In this document: positions 1 to 9,259 of the stretch, piece after piece | Layout: each line of letters opens with the position of its first letter | Position numbering within the stretch: position 1 is the first letter of the stretch | Assembly: GCA_945878375.1 (NCBI GenBank) | Contig: CAMDWG010000002.1 | Location: 310,001 to 374,000, forward strand | Length of the DNA: 64,000 bases | From: Roseomonas mucosa | GTDB taxonomy: Bacteria; Pseudomonadota; Alphaproteobacteria; Acetobacterales; Acetobacteraceae | Direction: 5' to 3' | Made by a program: the position numbers and the translations under genes | Notes under the pieces: generated by a model | Told to the model about the DNA's origin: nothing | Database searches by the model: none | What the model saw: only the letters and a program-made list of their open reading frames with translations

Positions 1-984
1 TCCCAGTCACAACCATTGCTCGAGGTGCGGAACCTCCGCGTGGAATTCCCCACGCGGCGCGGCACGCTGGTCGCGCTCGACGACGTGTCCTTCGACATCC
101 ATCCGGGCGAGGTGCTCGGCGTGGTCGGTGAATCGGGCGCCGGCAAGTCGATGACCGGCGCGGCCATCATCGGCCTGCTGGAACCGCCGGGGCGGATCGC
201 GGGCGGGACCATCAGCCTGGCCGGGCGGCGGATCGACAACCTGCCCTACAAGGAGATGCGGACCATCCGCGGCCGGCAGATCGGCGCGATCTTCCAGGAC
301 CCGCTGACGACCCTGAACCCGCTCTACACCATCGGCCGCCAGCTGGTGGAGACGATGACCACCCACCTGCCGCTGAACCCGGCGGAAGCGCGCAAGAAGG
401 CGATCGAATGGCTGGAACTCGTCGGCATCCCCGCCGCCGCGCAGCGCATCGACAGCTACCCGCATGAATTCTCGGGGGGCATGCGCCAGCGCGTGGTGAT
501 CGCGCTCGCGCTCTGCGCGGAACCGAAGCTGATCGTGGCCGATGAGCCGACCACCGCGCTCGATGTCAGCATCCAGGCCCAGGTCATCGCACTCTTGAAA
601 ATGCTGGCGCGGGAGAAGGGCATGGCGATGATGCTCGTCACCCACGACATGGGCGTGATCGCGGAGACGGCGGATCGCGTGGCGGTGATGTATGCCGGCC
701 GCATCGCGGAGATTGGCGCGGTGCGGAACGTCGTGCGCGGCCCGTCCCACCCCTACACGATCGGCCTGATGGGCTCGATCCCGCCCGTCACGCGGCGGCT
801 TGAGAGGATGCAGCAGATCGAAGGCGCGATGCCCCGCCTGTCCGCCATCCCGCGCGGCTGCGCCTATAACCCGCGCTGCCCGAAGGTCTTCGACCGCTGC
901 CGCCAGGACCGCCCGGACCTGCTGCCGGCCGGGGAGACCCAGGCCGCCTGCTGGCTGTACGCCAAGGACGGCGCGCATGCCTGA
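1..984 (+). CDS. Oligo/dipeptide ABC transporter ATP-binding protein, DppD/OppD-like (5' partial)
   Basis: ATPase that would power uptake of peptides or related solutes with the partner ATPase just downstream. The Walker A (GESGAGKS), signature (SGGMRQR) and Walker B (LIVADEPTTALD) motifs are all present. The C-terminal segment carries the Cys-rich motif GCAYNPRCPKVFDRC typical of the oligopeptide-transporter ATPase C-terminal domain. The frame is open to base 1 and the residues before the TTG at 16 read SQSQP, so the true start probably lies outside the window; the TTG is not convincing. The stop at 982-984 overlaps the start of the next gene by 8 bases, so the two are translationally coupled. 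The substrate cannot be told from the ATPase alone; permeases and binding protein would lie upstream. Confidence 0.9.
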   Translation, partial: SQSQPLLEVRNLRVEFPTRRGTLVALDDVSFDIHPGEVLGVVGESGAGKSMTGAAIIGLLEPPGRIAGGTISLAGRRIDNLPYKEMRTIRGRQIGAIFQDPLTTLNPLYTIGRQLVETMTTHLPLNPAEARKKAIEWLELVGIPAAAQRIDSYPHEFSGGMRQRVVIALALCAEPKLIVADEPTTALDVSIQAQVIALLKMLAREKGMAMMLVTHDMGVIAETADRVAVMYAGRIAEIGAVRNVVRGPSHPYTIGLMGSIPPVTRRLERMQQIEGAMPRLSAIPRGCAYNPRCPKVFDRCRQDRPDLLPAGETQAACWLYAKDGAHA

Positions 985-2047
985 CGCGACCGCCCCCATG
1001 ACTCCCACCACCTCTACCCCGATGCTCGAAACCCAGGACGTCGCGCGCTTCTTCGATGTCTCCCGCCCCCTGATCCAGCGTGTGCTGGCGGGGGAGGGCA
1101 AGCGGATGCTGCGCGCCGTCGATGGCGTCTCCTTCGCCATCCCGAAGGGCACGACCCTGTCGCTGGTCGGTGAATCCGGCTGCGGCAAATCGACCGTCGC
1201 GCGGCTGGTCGTCGGCCTCTACAACCCGACGCGCGGCAAGGTGTTCTTCGACGGGCAGGACCTGGCCGTCGCGCGGTCCGATGCGGCGCAGCGCAAGCGC
1301 ATGCAGATGATCTTCCAGGACCCCTATGCCAGCCTCAACCCGCGCTGGCGCGTCCGCGACATCATCGCGGAACCCATCCGCGCCTTCGGCCTGGCGCAGG
1401 GCGATGCCGAGATCGCGGCGCGCGTGGCCCAGCTGCTGACGCAGGTTGGGCTTTCGCCGCTGGATGGGCAGAAATACCCGCATGAATTCTCGGGCGGGCA
1501 GCGCCAGCGCATCTCCATCGCGCGGGCGTTGTCCTCCAACCCGGAATTCCTGGTCTGCGACGAGCCGACCTCCGCGCTCGATGTCAGCGTGCAGGCGCAG
1601 ATCCTGAACCTGATGAAGGACCTGCAGCAGAAGCTGGGCCTGACCTACCTGTTCATAAGCCACAACCTTGCGGTGGTGCGGCAGGTCAGCGACCGGGTGG
1701 GGGTGATGTATCTCGGCCGGCTGGTGGAACTTGCGCCGGCGGAGACGTTGTTCACCACGCCGCGCCACCCCTATACGCGCGCCCTGATGGAAGCGATCCC
1801 GGACCTGGAGATGACAGGCCGCCAGCGCATCCCCGTGGGCGGCGAGGTGCCGAGCCCGATCAGCCCGCCTTCCGGCTGCCCCTTCCATCCGCGCTGTCCG
1901 CTGGCCAATGACCGCTGCAAGGCCGAGCGGCCGGAACTGATGCCCGCGCGCGGCACCGAGCAGACCGCGGTGGCCTGCCATGCGGTCGAGGAAGGCCGGG
2001 ACGGCGGGGCCGAGGCCGCCGCCGGGATGGCTGCCTTGGCCGGCTAG
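977..2047 (+). CDS. Oligo/dipeptide ABC transporter ATP-binding protein, DppF/OppF-like
   Basis: Second ATPase of the peptide-type importer, 356 residues. Walker A is GESGCGKS, the signature region is SGGQRQRISIARAL and Walker B is FLVCDEPTSALD. The C-terminus has the family Cys motif GCPFHPRCPLANDRC. The ATG at 977 overlaps the previous stop, which is the normal arrangement for DppD/DppF pairs. Two further in-frame ATGs (at 998 and 1022) are possible starts, because the first 15 residues (MPDATAPMTPTTSTP) are low complexity. It is the last gene of its operon; the next gene is 115 bases away. Whether the solute is a dipeptide, glutathione or another amide is not visible here, although two gamma-glutamyltransferases and several amidohydrolases are encoded in the same window. 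Confidence 0.9.
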   Translation: MPDATAPMTPTTSTPMLETQDVARFFDVSRPLIQRVLAGEGKRMLRAVDGVSFAIPKGTTLSLVGESGCGKSTVARLVVGLYNPTRGKVFFDGQDLAVARSDAAQRKRMQMIFQDPYASLNPRWRVRDIIAEPIRAFGLAQGDAEIAARVAQLLTQVGLSPLDGQKYPHEFSGGQRQRISIARALSSNPEFLVCDEPTSALDVSVQAQILNLMKDLQQKLGLTYLFISHNLAVVRQVSDRVGVMYLGRLVELAPAETLFTTPRHPYTRALMEAIPDLEMTGRQRIPVGGEVPSPISPPSGCPFHPRCPLANDRCKAERPELMPARGTEQTAVACHAVEEGRDGGAEAAAGMAALAG

Positions 2048-2162
2048 GCCATGCTTCGCGGCTATGGACGCGCCGCGCGCGGCCCGGCTATTCGTTTCGC
2101 TTGGTGATGGCTGCCGCTGGCCGTCCTGGCCTGTGGCCCCCACCCTGTAGGGAGACGCGCCG

Positions 2163-2957
2163 ATGCCACGCCTCGCGGGAGAGAGGGTGCTGTCGAGACG
2201 TTTCGTGGTGCTGGCCGGCGCCGCGACCTTGTGCGGCTGCGGCGCGCAGCACGCCTTGCCGACGCCGCCCGCCGCGCAGGTGGACGATGCCCGCCGCGCC
2301 ATCGCCGCCGCTGGCCCGCTGGTGCGGGAACAGCGCACCGACGCGGAGAAGACCGCCATGCTCTCCCGCGTGGCCGGCCGCGTGGCGCGGGCGTCGGAGC
2401 CGATGTGCCGCGCCTATATCCAGAACGCCTGCGCCTTCCGCATCGGGCTGCAGCGCGGGTCGGAGATCAATGCCTTCGCCTCGGGCCGCGACGTGGTCGG
2501 CGTGACCAGCGGGATGATGGAGGCGGTGCGGAACGACGCGGAACTCGCCGCCGTGGTCGCGCATGAATTCGGCCATCACCTGGCGCGCCACATCGAACGC
2601 GCGGGCACGCGCACGCAGCTTGGCGCGCTCGCGGGGGCGCTGATCGGCGGGTATCTCGGCGGCGGTGGCGGGGCGCAGGCCGGCGCGCAGCTGGGCGGCG
2701 GCGCCGCGCGACTGGTCTATTCGCAGGATGAGGAGCGAGAAGCCGACTACCTCGCCGCCTTCATGGTGCATCGCGCCGGCTACGACCTGGAACAGGCCGG
2801 CCGCATCTGGATCCGCCTGGCCCAGGCCGCCGGCCGGCCGGAGGAGCCGAGCCTGCTGCGAAGCCACCCGACCGGCCCGGAGCGCCTGGCCGCCTGGCAG
2901 CGCACGGTGGCGGAAATCCGCACCGCCGGCCCGGATCCGATGCCGCGCCGCGTGTGA
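2163..2957 (+). CDS. M48-family zinc metalloprotease, putative lipoprotein
   Basis: 264-residue zinc endopeptidase of the M48B (LoiP/YcaL/BepA-like) type, presumably acting in the periplasm on misfolded envelope proteins. The N-terminus (SRRFVVLAGAATLCGC) is a lipoprotein signal with a lipobox ending at Cys26. The zinc motif HEFGHH is at residues 134-139, and the third ligand lies in EREAD (about 191-195). A Gly/Ala-rich helix (GALIGGYLGGGGG) separates the two, as in the family. The C-terminal RSHPTGPERL matches the conserved SHP-x-x-x-R-motif of these proteases. It has no TPR domain, so it is closer to YcaL/LoiP than BepA. It stands alone between the dpp genes and the convergent gamma-glutamyltransferase. 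Confidence 0.88.
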   Translation: MPRLAGERVLSRRFVVLAGAATLCGCGAQHALPTPPAAQVDDARRAIAAAGPLVREQRTDAEKTAMLSRVAGRVARASEPMCRAYIQNACAFRIGLQRGSEINAFASGRDVVGVTSGMMEAVRNDAELAAVVAHEFGHHLARHIERAGTRTQLGALAGALIGGYLGGGGGAQAGAQLGGGAARLVYSQDEEREADYLAAFMVHRAGYDLEQAGRIWIRLAQAAGRPEEPSLLRSHPTGPERLAAWQRTVAEIRTAGPDPMPRRV

Positions 2958-2970
2958 GCGCGGGGCCTTC

Positions 2971-4692
2971 TCAATCCCCCAGCGCCACCCCGTCCCGCCG
3001 TGGATCGGCGGCGCCGCGCAATCCCTGCGGCGTCACGCGGATCACCGCGAGGCCCGAGGGAATCTCCCGCACATCGGTCCGGTGGCCCATCGCCTGCAAG
3101 GCGGGCGCGAGCAAGGCGGCGGGCGTGCCGGCTTCCAGCTCCACCGGCCCTGTGCCGATCACGCCCACGCGCGGCAGCGCCACCGCCTGGTCGGGCGGCA
3201 GGTTCCAGTCGATCAGCCCGACCAGCGTCTGCGCCACATGCCCGATGATCCGCGCCCCGCCCGCGGACCCCGCCAGGATCTCCACCTGGCCTGACGGGTC
3301 CAGCACGATGGTCGGCGCGGTCGAGGACCGCGGGCGCTTGCCGGGCTCGACGCGGTTGGCGACGGGGCGGCCATTCTGCTCGGGGAGGAAGGCGAAGTCG
3401 GTCAACTGGTTGTTGAGCAGGAAGCCGCGCACCATCACCCGCGCGCCCATCACCGCCTCGATCGTCGGCGTGAGCGACACGGCGTTCCCCGCCGCATCCA
3501 TCGCGACGATGTGGCTGGTGCCGTTGCCGAATTCGGCCTGCTGCGGCGCGAGGCCGCCTTCGCGGAAGGGCGGGTCGCCGGGCGCGGGCGCGGGCATGGC
3601 GCGGCCCGGTGCGATCAGCGCGGCGCGGTCCGCGAGGTAGCCCGGATCGAGCAGCCCGCGCAGCGGCACGCGCACGAAGCCATCATCCGCCAGGAACAGG
3701 TTGCGGTCGGCGAAGGCGAGCCGCCCGGCCTCGGCCAGCAGATGCGCCGCCTCCGCGCCGCGCGGATCGAGCGCGCCGAGATCGAAGCGCGCCAGCATCG
3801 CCAGGATCTGCCCCACCGCGACGCCGCCCGAGGTCGGCGGGCCCATCCCGCAGGCAAGTCGCGCGCGATAGGGCAGGCAGACGACCGCGCGGCGCTCGGG
3901 GCGGTAATCGGCCAGGTCCTGCAGCGTCAGCAGGCCGGGGTTGGGGTGGGTGCGGATGGCGAGGACCATGTCCTCCGCGATCGGGCCGCGATGCAGCGCC
4001 TCGGCGCCCTGCGCCGCGACGGCGCGCAGCGTCTCCGCCAGCGCGGGGTTCCGCAGGACATGACCGGGCGGCCAGGGGTTGCCACCGGCATCGAGGAAAT
4101 AGGCCCGCGCCGCCGGATCCCGTCCGAGGCTCGCGGCATGCGCGGCGATGGCGGCGGCCAGCCGGGGCGGGACGGGAAACCCCTGCTCGGCGGCGGCGAT
4201 GGTGGGTGCGATGAGGGTCGCCCAGGGCAGCCTGCCCTGGTCGCGATGCGCGGCTTCGAGCATCCGCAGCAGCCCTGGCACGCCGACGGCCCGCCCGCCT
4301 TCCATCGCGGCCGGGAAGGACATTGGTGTCCCTGGGGGCTGGCCATCCGGGCGGAGGAACAGCGTGGGCGTTGCGGCAGCCGGCGCGGTCTCTCGCCCGT
4401 CCCAGGCCTCGATGCTGCGGGGCGAGGCGGTGTAGGTCAGCATCAGCCCGCCGCCGCCGATGCCGCTCGCCTGCGGTTCCACCAGCGTGAGCATCATCGC
4501 GGCGGCAATGGCGGCGTCGAGCGCGGTGCCGCCGGCGCGCAGCATCTCCCGCCCGGCCTCGGCGGCCATCGGGTGCGGGGCGACGACCATGTGGCGCTGC
4601 GCCGCTGGCGCGCGGAGATCGGATGCAGGCTGGGCGGCAGCGCCGGTGGCGGCAAGGATCAGGCCGAGCAGCGCGGGGATCAGGCGGCGCAT
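2971..4692 (-). CDS. ggt: Gamma-glutamyltransferase, exported
   Basis: Autoprocessing N-terminal-nucleophile hydrolase that cleaves glutathione and other gamma-glutamyl compounds, 573 residues. The nucleophile Thr is in [10 protein letters not shown] (about residue 392), where the proenzyme would cut itself into large and small subunits. [11 protein letters not shown] and [13 protein letters not shown] are further family motifs. [21 protein letters not shown] is a good Sec signal peptide, so the enzyme should be periplasmic. The ATG at 4692 is chosen because GGAG sits six bases upstream and the signal peptide begins there; earlier ATGs at 4704 and 4713 are in frame. It is divergent from yraN (35-base gap, so promoters overlap) and convergent with the M48 gene (13-base gap). 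Confidence 0.93.
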   Translation of the reverse strand: MRRLIPALLGLILAATGAAAQPASDLRAPAAQRHMVVAPHPMAAEAGREMLRAGGTALDAAIAAAMMLTLVEPQASGIGGGGLMLTYTASPRSIEAWDGRETAPAAATPTLFLRPDGQPPGTPMSFPAAMEGGRAVGVPGLLRMLEAAHRDQGRLPWATLIAPTIAAAEQGFPVPPRLAAAIAAHAASLGRDPAARAYFLDAGGNPWPPGHVLRNPALAETLRAVAAQGAEALHRGPIAEDMVLAIRTHPNPGLLTLQDLADYRPERRAVVCLPYRARLACGMGPPTSGGVAVGQILAMLARFDLGALDPRGAEAAHLLAEAGRLAFADRNLFLADDGFVRVPLRGLLDPGYLADRAALIAPGRAMPAPAPGDPPFREGGLAPQQAEFGNGTSHIVAMDAAGNAVSLTPTIEAVMGARVMVRGFLLNNQLTDFAFLPEQNGRPVANRVEPGKRPRSSTAPTIVLDPSGQVEILAGSAGGARIIGHVAQTLVGLIDWNLPPDQAVALPRVGVIGTGPVELEAGTPAALLAPALQAMGHRTDVREIPSGLAVIRVTPQGLRGAADPRRDGVALGD

Positions 4693-4727
4693 TCCAAACT
4701 CCATCACGATCATGCGAGGATAGGCGC

Positions 4728-5102
4728 ATGCCGCGTGACCGCGCCATACGCGAAGCTGCCGACCGAAGGGGCCGCCATGCCGAGCACCGCGCCGCCGTGG
4801 CGCTGGCGGCGGAAGGCTGGACGGTGCTCGCGCAGCGCGTCCGCACGCCCTTGGGCGAGATCGACCTGGTCGCGGCGCGCGCGGGGCTGCTGGCTTTCGT
4901 GGAGGTGAAGGCCCGCCCGACCCTGACCGATGCCGCCTTCGCGCTGGGCGCCGCGCAGCGCGCGCGGCTGCTGCGCGCGGGGGAATGGTGGCTGGGCGCG
5001 AATCCGGGGCATGGCGAGGCCGGCGTGCGCTTCGACGTGGTGCTGGTGGATGGTGCGGGCCGCGTGCGGCGGATCGCGGATGCGTTCAGGCTGGGGGACT
5101 AA
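4728..5102 (+). CDS. YraN family (UPF0102) endonuclease-fold protein
   Basis: 124-residue protein of the UPF0102/YraN family, a restriction-endonuclease-like fold of uncertain role, often encoded beside yifB, as it nearly is here. The core motifs are visible: [18 protein letters not shown] near the N-terminus, GEIDLVA with the acidic metal ligand, and FVEVKAR, the E-x-K half of a PD-(D/E)xK active site. A longer upstream in-frame extension exists, but it runs back through the ggt start region and has no family similarity. The ATG at 4728 with GAGGA 8-10 bases upstream gives the normal family length. Confidence 0.88.
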   Translation: MPRDRAIREAADRRGRHAEHRAAVALAAEGWTVLAQRVRTPLGEIDLVAARAGLLAFVEVKARPTLTDAAFALGAAQRARLLRAGEWWLGANPGHGEAGVRFDVVLVDGAGRVRRIADAFRLGD

Positions 5103-5139
5103 GCGCGACTATCGAAACCCGGTACTGACCCCGGGCGGC

Positions 5140-5229
5140 GCCGCGGCTTTGCCGCGGCAACGCAGTGAGACCATCGAAAGTCTGCACCCATCCGGGGTCC
5201 CCGCAAAGCCGCGAAGCGGTTTTGTGGGG
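5140..5229. terminator. Two stem-loops between convergent yraN and yifB
   Basis: The first hairpin is 5140-5158: two copies of the self-complementary GCCGCGGC separated by TTT, giving an 8-bp stem. The second is 5199-5229: a 14-bp stem including two G-U pairs, with a GAA loop, ending five bases before the yifB stop. No long T-run follows on either strand. Because both flanking genes point inward, a bidirectional terminator is the likeliest role. A REP-type hairpin is an alternative, since similar short GC hairpins occur at 20857-20967. Confidence 0.5.
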
Positions 5230-5233
5230 CGTT

Positions 5234-6736
5234 CTAACGCCCCGGCACGCGATGCCGATAGGCCAGCGCCTCCGCCACATGCGCGCGCGTCACGCGCTCC
5301 GCCCCCGCCAGATCCGCGATGGTGCGGGCCACGCGCAGCGCGCGCACCTGGCCGCGGGTGGACAGGCGCAGCCGGGTGGAGGCGGCTTCGAGCAGGGTCA
5401 GCGCCTCCGCCTCCAGCCCTGGCTGCAATTCGTCCCAGCCGGCTTCCGCATTGCAGCGGGCGCCGCCGCGGGCGCGGCTGCGGTCCCGCGCGGCGGCGAC
5501 GCGAGCGGCGACCACATCCGTCCGTTCGCCAATGGGCGCGCGGGCGAGTTCCCAGGCGGGGATGGGCTGGATCTCGATGACGATGTCCATGCGATCCAGC
5601 AGGGGGCCGGACAGGCGGTTCTGGTAGTCCTGCCCGCAGCCGGGCGCGCGCGCGCATTCCCGCGCGGCATCGCCGAGGTAACCGCAGCGGCAGGGGTTCA
5701 TCGCCGCGATGCATTGGAAGCGCGCGGGGTAGCTGACATGCGCGTTGGCGCGGCTGATCGTGGTGCGTCCGGTCTCCATCGGCTGGCGCAGCGCCTCCAG
5801 CGCGGGGCGTGGGAATTCCGGCCACTCATCCAGGAACAGCACGCCGAGATGCGACAGGCTGATCTCCCCGGGCTTGGCGCGATGCCCGCCGCCGACCAGC
5901 GCTGGGACGCTCGCTGAATGATGCGGGTCGCGGAAGGGCGGGCGGCGGATCAGCTTGCCGCCCGAGAGCATCCCCGCGACGGAATGTACGAGGCTGACCT
6001 CCAGCGCCTCGGCCGGTGTCAGGTCGGGCAGCAGGCCGGGCAGGCGCGCGGCGAGCATCGATTTGCCGGCACCGGGCGGGCCAACCATCAGCAGATTCAG
6101 CGCGCCGGCCGCCGCGATTTCCAGCGCGCGCTTGGCGCTTTCCTGGCCGCGCACCTCCGCCAGGTCCGGGCCGCGCCAGGGCTCGGCTTCGGCGGGGGGC
6201 AGGGCGGGGGCGGTCAGCAATTGGCGGCCGGCGAAGTGGTTGATCAGGGCGGGCAGGTCGGCGGGGGCCAGGACCTCCACCGTCCCGGCCCAGGCGGCCT
6301 CTGGCCCCTGGGGGCCGGGGCAGATCAGGCCGAGCTCGCGCGCCCCGGCGGCGATGGCCGCCGGCAGCACGCCCGCCACCGGCGCCAGCGTGCCATCCAG
6401 CGCCAATTCGCCGAGTGCGGCGAATTCCGCGATGGCGTCGCGCGGGATGACCTCCATCGCAGCCAGCACGCCGAGCGCGATGGGCAGGTCGAAATGGCTG
6501 CCTTCCTTCAGCAGGTCGGCGGGTGCGAGGTTCACGATCACCCGCTTCGGCGGCAGGGACAGCCCGATGGCGGTCAGTGCCGCGCGGACGCGTTCCTTGC
6601 TCTCGGCCACCGCCTTGTCCGGCAGGCCGACGACGAGGAAGGCGGGCAGGCCCTGGGCCAGCTGCACCTGGACCTCGACGGGGACGGCCTCGATGCCGGC
6701 GAAGGCGAAGGTCGGGATGCGGGCGATGGAACTCAC
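5234..6736 (-). CDS. YifB family Mg-chelatase-like AAA+ ATPase (ComM-like)
   Basis: 500-residue AAA+ protein of the YifB/ComM family. In naturally transformable bacteria ComM is a hexameric helicase promoting branch migration of incoming DNA. The N-terminal ARIPTFAFAGIEAVPVEVQ and VGLPDKAVAESKERVRAAL regions are the Lon-like fold. Walker A is GPPGAGKS and Walker B is LGVLFLDEWPEF. The C-terminus contains the conserved NPCRCGYLGD and SGPLLDRMDI stretches. The GTG at 6736 is chosen because family homology begins there; a TTG at 6772 would add 12 residues. The gene lies 42 bases downstream of the deacetylase-like gene on the same strand. Confidence 0.92.
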   Translation of the reverse strand: MSSIARIPTFAFAGIEAVPVEVQVQLAQGLPAFLVVGLPDKAVAESKERVRAALTAIGLSLPPKRVIVNLAPADLLKEGSHFDLPIALGVLAAMEVIPRDAIAEFAALGELALDGTLAPVAGVLPAAIAAGARELGLICPGPQGPEAAWAGTVEVLAPADLPALINHFAGRQLLTAPALPPAEAEPWRGPDLAEVRGQESAKRALEIAAAGALNLLMVGPPGAGKSMLAARLPGLLPDLTPAEALEVSLVHSVAGMLSGGKLIRRPPFRDPHHSASVPALVGGGHRAKPGEISLSHLGVLFLDEWPEFPRPALEALRQPMETGRTTISRANAHVSYPARFQCIAAMNPCRCGYLGDAARECARAPGCGQDYQNRLSGPLLDRMDIVIEIQPIPAWELARAPIGERTDVVAARVAAARDRSRARGGARCNAEAGWDELQPGLEAEALTLLEAASTRLRLSTRGQVRALRVARTIADLAGAERVTRAHVAEALAYRHRVPGR

Positions 6737-6778
6737 AAAACCCAGGGTTGAGGGTTCTGCGTCCTGAATCAACCCGAT

Positions 6779-7810
6779 TCAGTCGCCCCAGGCCTGAAGC
6801 GTGCGTTCCAGCAGCCCGCCGATCACCTCCACATTATAGCCGCCCTCCTGGATGATGGCGGCCGGCAGGCCGGCGGCGGAGATCATCGCGCCGGCGCGGG
6901 CGAAGCCATCCGCCGTCACGCGCAGGAAGCCGAGCGGCTCATGCTCCGACGCATCGAAGCCCAGCGAGACCACCAGCGCATCCGCCCGGAAGGCTGCGAT
7001 GGCGCGCAGCCCCGCCGCGATGGCGTCCAGCCATTCGGCATCGCCCAGCCCCTGCGCCAGCGGCAGGTTCAGGTTGCAGCCCGCCCCCGCGCCGGCCCCG
7101 ACCTCCGCCGCATGGCCGACGAACCACGGATAGTAGCGGTTCGGGTCGCCATGGACCGAGACGGTCAGCACATCGCCGCGGTCCCAGAAGATGCCCTGGG
7201 TGCCGTTGCCGTGGTGGCTGTCGATGTCAAGCACCGCGACACGCGAAGCGCCCGCATCCCGCAGCGCCTGCGCCGCCATCGCGGCGTTGTTCACATAGCA
7301 ATGCCCGCCCGCCCGCGCCGCATAGGCGTGGTGCCCCGGCGGGCGGCAGAGCGCATAGGCGGTGCGACCGGCCGCTGCTTCTCCTGCCGCTGCCAGCGCG
7401 CAGGAAGCCGCCCCCAGCGCGGCATCCCAGGTGCCCGGCCCGATGGGGCAGGCGGTGTCGGCGGTGAACCAACCGGCCTGGCCCACCAGGCCTGCGGGGC
7501 AGGATGCGCCCTGCGCCAGCATCTCCGGCGTCGGGTGGACATTTCCCACCACCTCCGCGCCCGGATCGGGCAGCGCCGCCCAGCCAGAAGGCGCATCGCG
7601 GAGGAAGTCGAGATAGGCGGGGTCGTGCACCGCCTCCAGCGCCGCGCGCGGCGCGGGCGGGGGCAGGGCCGGCTGGATACCGAGCCGCGCGAGCCCCGCC
7701 TCCAGCGCGGCGGCGCGGGCGGGGATCTCGAAATTCAACCGCAGGCGGCCGCGCATCAGGAAGAAGCGCGGATCGTGCCGCGCCTCGGCGGGGTGTGCGA
7801 AGGCTTTCAT
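6779..7810 (-). CDS. Histone deacetylase-superfamily protein, acetylpolyamine amidohydrolase-like
   Basis: 343-residue zinc-dependent deacetylase. The tandem catalytic histidines are in RPPGHHAYA, the zinc/His site in DIDSHHGNGTQ, and the second metal Asp region in SLGFDASEHEPLG. The bacterial members of this group with an N-terminus like RHDPRFFLMRGRL usually act on acetylated polyamines or other small acetylated amines rather than histones; this is a family-level assignment. It carries no signal peptide, so it is cytoplasmic. Just upstream of its start lies the double palindrome 7820-7922, beyond which the M20 gene diverges. Confidence 0.88.
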   Translation of the reverse strand: MKAFAHPAEARHDPRFFLMRGRLRLNFEIPARAAALEAGLARLGIQPALPPPAPRAALEAVHDPAYLDFLRDAPSGWAALPDPGAEVVGNVHPTPEMLAQGASCPAGLVGQAGWFTADTACPIGPGTWDAALGAASCALAAAGEAAAGRTAYALCRPPGHHAYAARAGGHCYVNNAAMAAQALRDAGASRVAVLDIDSHHGNGTQGIFWDRGDVLTVSVHGDPNRYYPWFVGHAAEVGAGAGAGCNLNLPLAQGLGDAEWLDAIAAGLRAIAAFRADALVVSLGFDASEHEPLGFLRVTADGFARAGAMISAAGLPAAIIQEGGYNVEVIGGLLERTLQAWGD

Positions 7811-7819
7811 CCGGTGCAG

Positions 7820-7922
7820 GCTAGACCATGATCGGCGCCAATCGAAGCGCCGATCATGGTCTAGCTATTTGTATTGTCGCGTGATTCACGCCTCCGGCCG
7901 TTCCGGCCCTCGGCGATCACGC
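7820..7922. repeat. Double palindromic element, interspersed-repeat-like
   Basis: Two adjacent dyads fill the 156-base divergent gap. The first, 7820-7865, is a perfect 19-bp inverted repeat (left arm GCTAGACCATGATCGGCGC) around the 8-base loop CAATCGAA. The second, 7879-7922, has outer arms GCGTGAT and ATCACGC with GGCC-rich inner dyads. The layout, including the flanking CTCTA and TAG tetramers, resembles the small palindromic repeats scattered between genes in many alphaproteobacteria. It could also act as a terminator or a shared operator of the divergent genes. Confidence 0.6.
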
Positions 7923-7966
7923 TCTAACGCCTCGTAAGCCCGACCGGAACCGGCGGAAGGAAGGCC

Positions 7967-9259
7967 ATGATCGCTCTCGACCCCGGCGCGCGCCGCGCCA
8001 TCCTCGACGCCTGCGACGCGCTGCGCGCGGACAGCGTCGCGGCGCTCGACCGCCTGGTGCGCTGCGCCTCCACCCTCGGGAACGAGGCCTCGGCGCTGGA
8101 GGAGATGGCGCGGAACTACGAAGCGCTCGGCCTCACGCCGCGCCGCGTGCCGGTGGATGTGGAGGCGCTCCGAGCCCATCCCGGCTTCTCGCCGCCGCTC
8201 ATCCCCTATGCCGGGCGCGACAACGTCGTGGCGCTGCACCGCCCGCGCAACGCGGCGGGGCGGTCGCTGGTGCTGCAGGGCCATGTGGATGTGGTGCCGG
8301 AGGGCGCGGCCGATGAATGGACCACGCCGCCCTTCGAGCCCGCGATCCGCGGGGGCCGCATGTATGGCCGCGGGGCAGGGGACATGAAGGCCGGCATCGT
8401 TGCCTACCTCTCGGCCTTCCGCGCCCTGCAACTGGCCGGGCTGCAACCCGCCGCCGAAGTGCAGATGCAATCGGTGATCGAGGAGGAATGCAGCGGCAAT
8501 GGCGCGCTGGCCTGCATGGTCGCGATGCCGAAGGCCGATGCGGTGATCATCCCCGAGCCCGGCCCCGGCCTGCCCGCGCTCTATTCCGCCGAGGTCGGCG
8601 TGGTCTGGGCCTTCGTGACCGTCACGGGCCGGCCCGCGCATGTGCGCGACAAGCAGGCGGGCGTGAACGCGATCGAGGCGGCGATGTCGATCTGGTCCCG
8701 CTTCGAGGCCTATGAGCGGGAGATGAACCGCGCCGAGAACATCCATGCCAGCTTCCGTGGCGTGAACCATCCCGTGAATGTGAATCTCGGCACGGTCGAA
8801 GGCGGCGAATGGAACAGCTCCGTCGCCACGCGCGCGCGGCTTGGGCTGCGGGTTGGGGTGATGATGGGCAACACCGCCGACCGGGTGAAGGCCGACATCC
8901 TGCGCATCGTGGACGCCGCGCAAGGCGATCCGGCGCTGCGCGGCGCCAAGGTGAAGGTCGCGTTCCAAGGCTTCCACGCCGACCCTTGTGTCTTCGACAT
9001 GCAGGCGCCGATCGTGCAATTGGCGATGCGGAGCTATGCGGATGTGACGGGCGGCGAGCTGCGCCACTACCCGGCGACGGGGCTGACGGATGGGCGCTTC
9101 TTCCAGCTCTACCAGGGCACGCCGGTCGCCTGCTTCGGCCCCGACGCGCAGGAGATCCACGGGATCGATGAAAGCGTGGGGCTGGACAGCGTGCAGGACA
9201 TCACGCGCTCCATCGCGCTGACCATGGCCGAATGGTGCGGCGTGGAGCGCGCGGCATGA
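7967..9259 (+). CDS. ArgE/DapE/ACY1-family M20 deacylase
   Basis: 430-residue M20 metallohydrolase that would cleave the amide of an N-acyl amino acid or related compound. The first metal motif is in LQGHVDVVPEG, the bridging Asp region is GRGAGDMKAG, and the catalytic Glu pair is in IEEECSGNGAL. A dimerisation domain is inserted between the two parts of the catalytic domain, as usual, and the C-terminal metal His is in AQEIHGIDE. AAGGAAGG precedes the ATG by 3-10 bases. Its last four bases are the ATGA overlap with the next hydrolase, so the two are co-translated. The annotation N-acetylornithine or succinyl-diaminopimelate deacylase would be over-specific. Confidence 0.9.
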   Translation: MIALDPGARRAILDACDALRADSVAALDRLVRCASTLGNEASALEEMARNYEALGLTPRRVPVDVEALRAHPGFSPPLIPYAGRDNVVALHRPRNAAGRSLVLQGHVDVVPEGAADEWTTPPFEPAIRGGRMYGRGAGDMKAGIVAYLSAFRALQLAGLQPAAEVQMQSVIEEECSGNGALACMVAMPKADAVIIPEPGPGLPALYSAEVGVVWAFVTVTGRPAHVRDKQAGVNAIEAAMSIWSRFEAYEREMNRAENIHASFRGVNHPVNVNLGTVEGGEWNSSVATRARLGLRVGVMMGNTADRVKADILRIVDAAQGDPALRGAKVKVAFQGFHADPCVFDMQAPIVQLAMRSYADVTGGELRHYPATGLTDGRFFQLYQGTPVACFGPDAQEIHGIDESVGLDSVQDITRSIALTMAEWCGVERAA

